Of a DNA stretch of 64,000 nt, positions 1 through 11,047 are shown one piece after another. Location of the stretch: NCBI RefSeq assembly GCF_002775205.1, contig NC_036456.1:20519468-20583467 (forward strand), written 5' to 3'. Source of the DNA: Xiphophorus maculatus (taxonomy: Eukaryota; Chordata; Actinopteri; Cyprinodontiformes; Poeciliidae). The notes beneath the pieces are model-generated. The model worked only from the letters and a program-made list of their open reading frames with translations, did not search any database and was not told where the DNA came from. The position numbers and the translations under genes are program-made. Numbering within the stretch: the stretch's first letter is position 1; each line of letters begins with the position of its first letter.

Positions 1-1184
1 GCAACTTGGAGAAAACTATAACCACAAAGTACCAAATTGGTAACGGCGCTTACTACAGCCTTGCTTATCCCCTCTACATATGGCCCCACACTAGGCTGTG
101 TCTCATTGTTCCTGAAAGCACCACCCACTTTAGCTGAATTTTTTTCCAAATTTGTCCGGGGTTGTTAGTCCCAGTAAACTACAAAAAGCTGGATTTTCTG
201 TTTACCATAAAATGAACTTTTGATGTTACAAAAAAATTAAAAATTAAAAATACCAATCTTTGCTTTCATCCACCCATAAAACATTGCTCATTATTTCTCT
301 TCAGTCCAATCCGATGGTCAAATTTCTTAATTCAATTCAGTTGATTTATAAAACGCTAATTTACAAGACCATTTACAAAAAAGTCATTTCCATTCTACTT
401 ATCAAACAACGCAGCGATTTAAATGTATTAAAGTCAGTAAAAAAACAAAACGTTAAGTTAACCGAGTTAAAAATGCAGAATGCATCAAGTCATTGACTCG
501 TCATTGACTTGACTTGTTTATACGCTTCTCCCTCTTCAAATTACTTTAACCCTACAATGACTGAATTTATCCGTATTTTCAGGGGGAAGCTGGTGGAACC
601 AACATGTACATTTGCTGTTTTCCTTCTTTGTTTCTTTCTTTCTTAGACTAGGACCATCACAAAATGAATAACCTCGCTGATTGAACTCTGAAATGAATAA
701 AAAGTCATTCAGTTACTCAGAATCAGCACAACATTGACTCTTTCCATCTTTAAGATGACTAGAACAAACTCCTCACTGTTGAATCAGTGGTGTTGGCATC
801 ACTTTATTACAAATGATAGTAAATAATTGGAAATGTAGAAATAGATTGAATAGATAGAATTTAATCCTCTATTACCGGGCACAAATGGAACTCCATAAAG
901 TTTCGTAGTAAAAGTCACATTAATACACAATCAGAGCGCATCAACCGATCCTCCGCAAAAATACAAAAAAAAAACAAACAAACAAACAAAAAAAAAAACA
1001 TTTGTTTATCACGTCAGAGTTTTAACAAGAAAGAAAAACACAGAGTACAAGCGGTAAAATAGTTGTGTTATTAGATGCAGGTCACAACAGTTGGGAGTGA
1101 ACATTTCATCTTTAGGGTTTTATGTAACAACGTACTAATAAGCTACATTATTGTTGGTGAATAATATCACAGTGAACACAGATC
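1..1184. other. AT-rich non-coding DNA; probable 3' UTR of the gene at 1185-2273
   Basis: No convincing coding exon is visible on either strand. A minus-strand AATAAA lies at 803-808, about 380 bases beyond the stop codon of the neighbouring minus-strand gene, so roughly 800-1184 could be its 3' UTR. An A-rich stretch lies near 960-1000. I looked here for the C-type lectin domain that the neighbouring gene would be expected to have and saw no matching exon. Confidence 0.4.
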
Positions 1185-2273
1185 CTAATCATCCATCACT
1201 AGTGGATCTGCTCTTCTCTTCTTCCGCAGCCCCTGGATGAACAGGAACAACTGATGTTTGTTCGTTCTGTAGGACACAATTTCCCTTTAAGGAGAAAAAA
1301 AGTCAAAGTTTAGTTTGTTTTACATTGTTGTTTTTCAGCACACGCAAATGATAGAGCGCTTAATAAATTAAAATAAAAGTTGTTCATTTACATTATATTC
1401 ATTTAGACCAAAAAGGAAAGTTATTAGTTATACTCTACAATTCAGAGTAGAATTCAATTTTTAACGAGATCCAAATTTTTTAAAGTTTTTGACCAACCTT
1501 AAAGTGTCTTCAGCTCGTGGAGCCGTTTCAGTGAAGTTAGCGTTCATGGAGGGAAACTTGCTGCTGCTGTTCTGCTCGGTCAGAATGTTGCTGATGTCAG
1601 AAAAATCTGCTGTCATGTCATGAGCTGAAAAAAAATAAAATAAAATTAACAACCATGTTTGCAAAAAGAAGTGGCATTGTGTTTTCACTTAAGACTTATA
1701 AGATAGTTTCATGATTTTGGTTATGCCTGTAGAATTTAAACTGAGGTAACACTGAATAATGAATCGTTGGGTAAATAGTTTGAAAAAAGAAAAGATATTA
1801 AAGACCTGCTAACCTAAATGGCTGCAAATGCATCCATTGCTGAAAATGAATCAAACTCATGTAACTTAGTGTAATGTTTCACCTCTCTGCAACACTTTGA
1901 GTCACCAAGCTTTATTCTGCTATTTAAACCCTTGCTATTTGATCAGTTTGATTTTAGAAGGGGAACAATGACATTTTTTATATAACAGAAACATAAAATC
2001 TAGTCTTTTTACATCTTTAAGATGACTAGAACAAGACTCACTGTGAACACTGAGGGCGATGAGTTCAGCCAAAAGTAAAACATTCAGGATTCCCAAACAG
2101 ACAGCCGCACGGAGGCAGAGCCTCTCTTTGGAGCTGCTCCAACCTTAACAAAAACCTCAACCTTAGCAAAATTGAATTCAATACATACTAAATTTCTCTG
2201 TAACTTTGTTCTTACCTGTGTGATTAGATGCAGTTTTTCCAACAGGTTCCATATTGACGTAAATTTCCTCCAT
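1185..2273 (-). CDS. Small single-pass membrane protein resembling the N-terminal part of a fish CD209/CLEC-type receptor, no lectin domain
   Basis: Four minus-strand exons join with GT/AG borders and consistent phase: 2216-2273, 2042-2143, 1498-1624, 1185-1284 (387 bases, 128 residues). The product begins MEEIYVNMEP, a short cytoplasmic tail with a YVNM (YxxM) tyrosine motif of the type bound by PI3K p85. A hydrophobic segment follows (about residues 32-53, AAVCLGILNVLLLAELIALS), then a stalk with NxS/T sites (QNSSS, NANFT). Tail, membrane exon and stalk exon are arranged like the first three exons of teleost CD209/CLEC4-type type II receptors. The last exon is basic (GLRKKRRADP) and stops without any C-type lectin fold. 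It may be a decayed lectin receptor, a small signalling protein, or a gene whose lectin exons were lost. A TATA-like TTTTATAG sits upstream of the start. Family assignment is inference. Confidence 0.45.
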
Positions 2274-3340
2274 CGTTTCAGACTCTGTTGGCTTTAAACA
2301 TTGACTATAAAATCCACAGCAGTAGTGGAACTAAGTGGAAAACTGTGGGAAAGAGATGAGATGTCTGGTGTTCAACAAAACAAAAGGTAAACGTATTTTA
2401 GAGATAACAACCAAATAAAGAAATTCATGAACGCAGATTCAATATTAGTTTCTTAAATATCTTACACAACATAAAATTATTGAAGGTTTCAATAGTTTCA
2501 TAAGTTCATATTTGCTGATTCGGTTCTGTATCAATGAATATTTATTTATCCTTTTTCTTCGTTTTCCTTCAGCTTGGTTAATCCTGCTCATAATAAACAC
2601 ATTACACTTTTCCATGGGTGAAAAAATAATTGACTCTTTCCATCTTTAAGATGACACAAAATTAAAAATAGCTTTAAATCACGGATAGAAGGATGAAAAA
2701 ATACATCTGATGTTGCGATGTTCTTGCTTCATCTTGCTCCTGCGGATGGCTGTGTCCAAAAATATTTCCTAAAGATTAATAAATTGTTGGAGCAGATGAC
2801 TGGTTCCCTCCTTGGTCATATTGGCCCAACAGTTTTACAGGTCTCGTTCTGTCCTGATAACTAGTCACAGCCTTGCTCTCGGTAAAAACAACTATCATCT
2901 TTGTATTTTGCTTTCTAAATCCTCTTTTAACCCTGTTTCTTGTCAAGTAGCAGAAACACTTACATTAAGAAACCACAGGTGTTGAACTGAAATCCTCCTT
3001 TAGTCCAGAAAATGTAAAATACCTGAATTGCATTATTACAAAACTTCTATAACCGTTGGATCGAATAATTATGGAATTGTACGTATTTATTCATATTTTA
3101 AAGATATGTACTTTTAGGACAGCCATCTAGTAAAAAACAAGCTGCATGAGCTGGCTAGTACTGTCTAAACCTCAGTCACCATATCTTCTAAAACAGCCAT
3201 CAGGCAGATCAACAGTTTGACAAACAGTTTGCTTTGTGAAGCACCGCCTCACTGGGAGGGAATCAAAAGGCTAACATGCCAATCAGGTGTAAGTTGGGCG
3301 GGTTAAAGTAAGAGAAACCCGATACTGCATTCAGAGCACG

Positions 3341-3514
3341 ATGAAGACCAGCGAGCAAAACATTCACAGATGTAGTAGAATATCGGAGTTCAGGAGATAC
3401 AGGATAGAAAATTTGACTGAATCAAGACATTGCCCAGAGGTTCAGACTGGGAAGCTAACTGGCAAATTGCTAACTAAGTATGTGGAACAGGAAAATAGGT
3501 CGTATTTACTTTAA
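3341..3514 (+). CDS. Possible small ORF or first exon, unrecognised
   Basis: A 57-codon ORF starts MKTSEQNIHR and ends before TAA. About 60-100 bases upstream there is an inverted-CCAAT-like CCAATCAGG and a GGGCGGG box, a promoter-like combination that is unusual in this AT-rich stretch. No domain is recognised. A splice donor could cut it short (for example CTAAGTATG near 3475). It may equally be chance. Confidence 0.15.
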   Translation: MKTSEQNIHRCSRISEFRRYRIENLTESRHCPEVQTGKLTGKLLTKYVEQENRSYLL

Positions 3515-4928
3515 TTTATGCAAACCGATTGCCTCAAAAAGATTCAATTACTGCTACATATAAAAGACAAGTGTAGTTACACCGTGTGATTTTGGCAAAC
3601 AATATTCTTAAACTCATCCAAAATATTATTCTCCATAAAACTTATTTTATTTTCTGCTTACAGCAGCAGCAGCAATATATTTGCTACATAGATTAAAGAT
3701 TCATGGTCTCATTATTCGACATGGTTGTTCTGTTCAAAACCTTTTGGTTTGCTTGAGCAGAAATGGCGTAGTGTCTGGACATGTTAAAATGTTCAACTTT
3801 TACCACCCAAAATCCTCACTATTTTCAAATAGTTCACTTTTTTAATTTTATTTTAGTTGTTGCATGGACTCAACTTAAATAGATTAACTTATAAAGCATT
3901 TTTTTTTTATATCCAAATGTTCCTGCCATTTGTTTAAGATGAGTACAAACAACAAGTCGATGATAATTAAGTGATGTTCGCTTGAACTTTTTGTTTAAGT
4001 CTAATGTTTTATTTTACAGTGAGGAAGGCCGGAGTCTAGCTTTAGCAAATGGCTGAAGGCGTCTGATCCGCTTCAAACTCAGTACCTGTTTACTCCAAGG
4101 CAAAACTTTGGTAAGGTTAAATTTAGTGGCTAAAGAAAGTCAGACGGTTCGTTCTCCAATGTGAGAAAATCCCTTGAGGTAGTCAAGTTTCTTGTTTGAT
4201 CAGATCTTGTTAGTCAGTATGATTACTAATTAACGGTTGATTCTTTTGTGTCTAGATGCAATGTAATCATTCAATTCACAATTGAAGTTTTATTATGGGG
4301 ATGCAGCAGATAAAATATTTCATAGTATATTTCACTGATTCCTTTCATACAGTCTAAACTCCCTGAAAAGGAAAAATGACCTTTCAGAGAAATATAATTT
4401 TGATTACTTTGAGTTTAATGATATTTTACTTAATCTGACTGATATGATCTTCTTTAACGCATACTGATGCTTCGCATTGATCATTTATAAGCTTATCAAT
4501 TACAAGAGGTGTTGTACTGTTTGTTAGAGAACATTAGTGAACAGCATCATTAGGACCAAGGAGCAAAAGCTGCAGATCATTTTTAAGGTAACAAAACAAT
4601 TCACCATGTTGGGAGCAACTCTTGGAGCATGGTTGTGTAGTGAGTATGTTTAATTTTTATTTTTAGGTAAAGTGTACCAATAGCAAACTTAGTCAATGTT
4701 ATTATAAGTGGGGCTAGTTGTCAGAAGATGTAAGTAAGTCTCGGTGAGAGGGAGTATTTAAGAAAAAAAAACACAAATTCACTGATTTAATTGTTGGCTG
4801 ATAGCCAGCATATATTTGAATTTGTGCAACAAACACCAAAAGAAAAAAATACTATATAAAAAAACGGAATGGTTATTCAGTTTGATAAATATTTACACAT
4901 TGAATAAATCAATATAAATCCAGGGGAA

Positions 4929-5350
4929 CCTCACCATGGCCTGTTTAGTCCCTGTCAGATATTCTTAAGAAGTACGTGTACAAATGAGGAACATTTCGTG
5001 AAATGTTTCACTCTAGCAAGTGTTACAGAAAAAAAATCTATGAGTTTAAATGTATTTAAACCAAGATTTACTATTTTGGAGAAAACATGAAGCAGTGGGA
5101 AGATCAGTGTTGATTCAACAGCAAGAAAAAAAGAACAAAATCATTCACAATGATACCGGACCAAATTCTGGAAAAGTCTGGACAAATTCTTTAACTGCGG
5201 AAAGATAAAAGTTACATTTGAGCAGCCTCACGTAGGCCTGTTTACTGTCTGTCACATGTTCTTCAGAAGTACGTGTACAAATGAGGAACATTTACTGAGA
5301 CGTATCACACTAGCAAGTGTTACAGAAAAAGAAAATCTATAAGAGTTTAA
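4929..5350. repeat. Diverged local duplication of about 120 bp
   Basis: The segments about 4929-5047 and 5226-5350 are clearly related in the same orientation. They share GAAGTACGTGTACAAATGAG, CTAGCAAGTGTTACAG and the following A-rich and GAGTTTAAA ends. They differ by scattered substitutions and small indels and are separated by about 180 bases. No function is evident. Confidence 0.8.
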
Positions 5351-5475
5351 AATTTAAGCGATGAAGGAAATCACAAACTCATAGTAAGCGCTGACTAGTC
5401 GTGCTACCATAAAATAAAGCAGTAAAACAGTTAAAACTCTAGGCTTTCTGTAGAGGTATGTGTTCAGTCTTACGG

Positions 5476-5535
5476 GTGCGCACACACACACACACACACA
5501 CACGCACACACACACACACACACACGCACACACGC
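5476..5535. repeat. CA microsatellite
   Basis: Two (CA)n tracts joined by CGCACA interruptions. ORFs read through this tract are low-complexity artefacts. Confidence 0.95.
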
Positions 5536-7898
5536 CTCTGTCCACCCTTATGCCCTCTCCCGTTCCTGATACACAGCATTCAGGAAGATTGTCTAATACC
5601 TGATAATTGATGAGAATCACCCTGAAAGACACGGACAGATGGCAGGAACCCTTTTCCCGCGCAGATCCCGAGCTGATAATCGATGACGGTTTGAAAATCT
5701 GTTTTCCGGAGACATAGAGTTTCCTTGCAGGCCATCTGTGATGACCCTCAGGTCAAGAGAATCGCCTACCTAGGGGTTTTTTTTAGCCCGCCTCACACAG
5801 ATGACAGGTGAGGCTTGTCCCGTATTCTGTCACAAACTCATAGTCAGCACGAGAGAGCCGGACACACACGCACAAACACCTAATGGTTTAGTGAGAAAAA
5901 CCGGAGGTAACTACAACATTCTATTTAAATATACTATATTATTATATTATTCTCGATTATCTAACACTTATTGTTTTTCATACTTTCATTGTATTATTCT
6001 TAAAACTCATAATGTTTTTTCATACTTTAATTGTACTATTTTTAAAACACATAGTGGGAACAACAGTTGGCGTAACAGGTGTGTGTGGGGGAGGGGGATA
6101 TTAATAGCAATTAATGATTAGGGTCATAAATCACTCATCCATCAAACTCCGATTAAATTTTGACAGAAGGGTGCCTATTACGTCTCTCTGAGGATAGAAC
6201 CGATAACTTTACTGCAGTTTTACACTGGAGATGGAAACAGATTCTTCAATATAAATGTTGTGTTTGAAATTAGAATGTTGTCATAAAGAATCATTGCAGG
6301 TAGTGAAGTGCAGAGCCTCACCTGTTATCATGGAAAATAATATATAATGATAAAATCATTTATATAGCTATTTTCACCCTGTGGTTTGTACTGTAATTTT
6401 TTTATTCAGCTCAACCAATTCTGATTATTTTATTCTTCAAAATCTGAATTTTCACATTTTCCCATTCAAACACTCAGAAGGTGAAGCAGCAGCAGCTGAG
6501 CCTCACCTGGACTGATCAACCTCTGACTAACTGCACTGGCTGCTATTCTATGAGACCATGATCCTCCTGTCTGTATGTCACCAATAAAATGGTTAAAAAC
6601 ATTTAATGTATGAACTGATTTTCCATAATTTAGCTAATATAACATAACGTTCAGTGTTTGTTGTTACCAGCTGTGTGTGTGACGTGTTTCTGTGCTGAGC
6701 AGCATCAGAAACCAGAGAACAGACTGGAGGTGAGGCAGGCAGGCAGTTCTCTGGCCTCATGGCAGGGGGCGCTCATGATCCCAGACACTGAGACTCCACA
6801 GAGTAAGAGACAGTTTTTTAATTTTTTTTATTGAATATATAAGAATAACAATAACAATCTCAAACAACACGTCAATAACAGACATTACAAAAAAAAAACT
6901 AATATCACAACTACTGCTGTTGACAAAACCAATTAGATAGAACAAAGTATTAAAATAATGAAAAAAAATAGATAAAATAAAATAAGATAAAATAACTTAA
7001 TCAGAGGGGACTACTAACTGAAATTCTTCCATTAACTCAAACATTTTAATTGCGTTTAAATTCTGCATCTTTCTCAGAAATCTTTTAAAAAGAAAGATCA
7101 TTTTTTAGAGCAGAGAATGAGAGGCAGCATTTTGCATAGCGACATTTATGGATATAATATTTGGTTATAATCATTAGAACATTGACTAAAAATTAAAATA
7201 TTTTTTCTTTGATAGATAAACCGAATTTGATGTTTTGTAAGGAAATAAAATCCACATTTATTGTTTTAGAAGACAGAAAGTTTCGAAGTTGATCCCAAAA
7301 GTTTAATATTTCTTTACATTCATAAAACAAATGTTTAGTTGAGTTTTACAAAAAACACAATTCTCAACATTAAACTTAAATCTCTCTCTTAAGAACTCAT
7401 TTGAAGGATAAATGTTATTTATTATTTTAAAATGTAATTCTTTATATTTAGGAGGAATTGGGAATTTCAAATAATTTGTCCTAATTTTGACTATCATAGA
7501 TTTCTTTAAATTTTGTAAGAGAACTGTGCTTTTTGTTCTTCCTGGGTACATAATATTTATAGATACTGATTCAAAAACTTGTTATTGCATTTATTATCTC
7601 TAATGTCCACATGCTCAATTTGAACCTTATGGAGTCTTGGAATAAAGAAATGAGGTAAATAGTTTTTAACTGACTGAATGAGGACATTAGTGATACTACG
7701 TAAAACTTTCTTATAAATTGTTAGTGAACAATCAGCTCCATACTTCCTGTTAAATTCCTCCAAACGTAGAATTTCACCATTTCCATCCAGTAAATGAGTA
7801 ATTGACCAGATTTGTTTATTCCACCAATCTTCTAGAAACATAGATTTTCTACACATAGAATGGCTCTGTTGTTCCACAGTGGGACATTATGAGGCTGA

Positions 7899-8336
7899 TG
7901 TTACGGCTACTCTTGGATTTTAACAAAAATCAAAAATCAAAAGGTGCCAGAGTAGTTTCTAGGAGGAGGGTTTTCCGACTCATCCAAAACTAAGCACTCG
8001 CGGAAAGTTTTCTGGTGGCAAACGGTGACTTTCTCAATGTACAAAAATAACAGAAACACTCTCCGAGTTGACTTTCCAAAAAATGTAAAATTAAACTTTA
8101 TTTGGTACGGTGGCAAAACTATTTCACCCCTCGCTCCTTAACCAAACAATCAGATGCCCCGCAGCAGCTGCTTCCGCTGCTTAATCACAGCAGGAGGCCA
8201 CCTGATAAGGAGGAGGGTCTAAACAAAACAAATAAATAAACAAGTTACAATAGATATATTATTTATATAAATTTAGATCTGTAACCTTAATACATTAGCA
8301 AAAATAAATTAATCCAATTCTTAATAGGCTCCAACA
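7899..8336 (+). mobile_element. Solo LTR, family A, copy 1
   Basis: A 438-bp unit begins TGTTACGG and ends CCAACA. It is flanked by the 5-bp duplication GCTGA (7894-7898 and 8337-8341). The same unit occurs at 61340-61770 with its own, different 5-bp duplication. TG...CA ends, 5-bp duplications and absence of internal genes identify a solo LTR, left by recombination between the two LTRs of an element. It interrupts the older LINE's ORF2. The strand is given only by the TG start. Confidence 0.9.
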
Positions 8337-8546
8337 GCTGAAGTTATTTAAACATTAACTTCCTCTGTAACAAAACCTGTTGGTGGAAATTAGAGAGTTA
8401 TAGGGAGTTTAGATAATTCAAAATCACATTTCAATAACAACTCAATACCTCCAACTTTTTGAAATACGAACGACGGTTTAACAAACCAAATAAGATCACC
8501 GTTTTTTAGAAAGGACTGAAGCCATCTAATTTTTAAAGCACCATTC

Positions 8547-9106
8547 TGTCAGGTTTAAACACCTATTGAGAGATTTAACAAACACAAGAAAGACAAGAGA
8601 GTTAGATTCTTTTGTCCTCGCGAGGAGAACAGCCAGAGATGTTTTCAGTCACACATCTCTTCCGTTCTGAAAACATATGTGTCCGTTCTCCCTTTTTATT
8701 GCTGCTAGGATCCCTGTTACAGAGAGCGTCTCAAAGGGGCGGGGAAAACACTTCAGTCACATGATTGCAACGCAAATGCTAGTCACCAACAAAACACATG
8801 GTATCTACACACTAGATTATTCTGTTCCAGACACAGGATAACACAGAGCAAGTTGTACGTCTTCATGGCGATGGTTTTATATCTAGCAGGTCAAGGATGC
8901 AGAGGTTTCTGCTGAGCGATAACATGTTGAAAACAGTTTCTCTGCTCTTCCTCAGAGGCCTTCTGAGAAAGGAATCAAAGTAATTCAACAACACAGAAAC
9001 TTTCTTTATGCTAAGATGAAACAAATAAAGGCATATAAGACAAGAACATTATAAAGGCACATGAAACAACAAATATTTGATAATAATATATATAATTTAC
9101 CCAACA
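8547..9106 (+). mobile_element. Solo LTR, family B
   Basis: A 560-bp unit begins TGTCAGGTTT and ends CCCAACA, flanked by the 5-bp duplication CATTC (8542-8546 and 9107-9111). Removing it restores the LINE reading frame across EIMN/GALK, which confirms the borders. It contains no coding capacity. It is distinct in sequence from family A. Confidence 0.87.
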
Positions 9107-11047
9107 CATTCATAATTTCAAAATCGATTGGCTTGATGCCACCTTCCTCAAATTTTTTAGCAAATCACTTTTTCTGATGTAATGGTGCTTATTTTTCCAA
9201 ATAAAATTAAAATTTCATCTGTTAATCTGTTTTATGATATTTGGAGGGACGGCTAAGGAACATGCAGGAAACATCAGCCTGGATAAGGATTCAGTTTTTG
9301 TTCATAAAGTTCTACCAAACAACGTCAAGTCTCTTTGAAGCCAAATATTTAAAGTTTTGCCACATTTATCAATGTTGTCTTGTAAAGTTTTTCTAACACT
9401 GGTAGCTCTACACTTAGTAATCCACAAGCCTAAGTATTTAACTTCATCTTTAACTGGAATATTGAAAATTGAAGAATCAGAACAAATATGGATACTCATA
9501 ATTTCACATTTATTTACATTTAGCTGCAGCCCTGAGGCTGAGAGAACAACTTTATTTAGAGCTGGAGGAATTTGTTCTTTGTTTTTTAGGAAGAGGGTTG
9601 TATCATCTGTGAATTGGCTAATGATTATTTTCTGGTTATTTATTTCCAGACCTTCAATATTAGAGTTTTTAATTGTTATTGCAAGTAGTTCTGTGATTAA
9701 AATAAATAAGAGAGGCGAGATACTGCAGCCTGGTCTGATTCCTCTTTCTACTTTGAATCTGGGGCATGTGCCAAAGACACACAGCTTAATATTAATATTA
9801 ATATATAATAATATATATAAGTGTTAATATTGGTGTTTAACATGGTAATCATATTAAGAAAACTATTTCCAAAACCAAAATGTCTCAACGTGTTAACAAT
9901 AAATTGATGTTCCACAGAATCAAATGCTTTGTGTAAATCTAAAAACAACATAAAACCATCATCTTTTATTAATGACTATAATCAATCAGGTCCAGAACCA
10001 GGCGGATGTTGTTATGATGGATCTGCCTTTCAGAAAACCGGATTGGGTTTGACTAATTATTTTAGGTAAGCCAGTTTTTAACCTCATTGCCAAAACTTTA
10101 GTTAAGATCTTGTAGTCAGTGTTCAACAGCGTGATAGGCCTTAAATTATTTACATTTTTCTTATCTTTACCAGGTTTTAGGATTAGTTTAATTACACCTT
10201 GTTTTATAGTTTCCTTCCTACTAACACATTCTTCTACAGCCTGAAACAACAAAAGTTTTAAATCCTCCCAGAAATGTTTCTAAAGATTAGCTGTGAGGCC
10301 GTCTGGTCAGAAGCCATATTTCTTATAGCAATGTCAAATTCAAAGATTCTTGGCTCTTCATCACAGATTTCTGTGAAGTTTTCATCAATAACAGGAACTA
10401 GATTACTTATTTTATCAAAAAAGGATGAAGTAATTTGTTCTGTATGTGAAGATTTATAAAGATTACTATAAAACTTAAATACTTCTTCTGTTATTCTCTT
10501 ATTCTCAGAACATTCCACTTCATCAGTTATAAGACTATTAATAATTATATTCCTGTCTACGTTTTTCTAAGTTACAAAAGAAAGCACTATTTTTTTCTGG
10601 CTCTGGACCTTAAGCACCTTTTGCCCTATTTATGTATATCTCATCTAATTTAGATTGCAATTTATTTATTATTTCTTTATCCTCATCAGTCCAACTTAAT
10701 TTTCTGTAAAGTGACATAAGATCTTTTTTTTTTTATATTATTTTTATTAATTTTAGATTTGTTACAATATAAAGAACAAAGAAGAAACCTGTGCCGCCAC
10801 ACATACACACATACAAACAAACAAACAAAAATCTACAACAACAAAAAAAATCTACAACAACAAAATACCCCACAAGCACGAGAAACAGGGTGTCCATCCT
10901 CTCCTCCAGTCCACGCCACCCCTCAGCCATCAAGAGCGGAGAAACAAAAGCAGGCAAGAATAAATAGAGCTATAAAACAAAATAATAATAATAAAAAATA
11001 AAAATAAAATAAAATCCTAGGGACCAAGCAGAAAAGACCCCAAAGTG

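Larger units (their letters stand above)
2274..6799. other. AT-rich intergenic DNA with small repeats, no certain gene
   Basis: I see no multi-exon gene. Contents: three short copies of a CATCTTTAAGATGAC-containing motif (two of them just outside this stretch, near 735 and 2010, one at 2634); a plus-strand ORF of 57 codons at 3341-3514 behind a CCAAT-like and GGGCGGG stretch; a diverged duplication at 4929-5350; a CA microsatellite at 5476-5535; and a plus-strand AATAAA at 6583-6588. The AATAAA lies downstream of a possible splice acceptor near 6476, so it could mark the end of an unrecognised transcript. Confidence 0.4.
7303..10715 (-). pseudogene. ORF2 3' half of the older LINE: reverse transcriptase and C-terminal domain remnants
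   Basis: Reading on minus, pieces in several frames follow the order of L1 ORF2. The RT segment has LRPITLLNTDYKILTK (about 10080-10180), FLDLHKAFDSVEH (about 9910-9950) and FTDDTT near 9600, where FADD is usual. Next come KYLGLWITK (about 9410) and EEGGIKPIDFEIMNGALK, which is split by the solo LTR at 8547-9106. The C-terminal segment (7303-7877) includes ELHFKIINNIYPSNEFLRER and a CVFC pair. The solo LTR at 7899-8336 interrupts it again. Stops and frameshifts are numerous. Confidence 0.85.
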
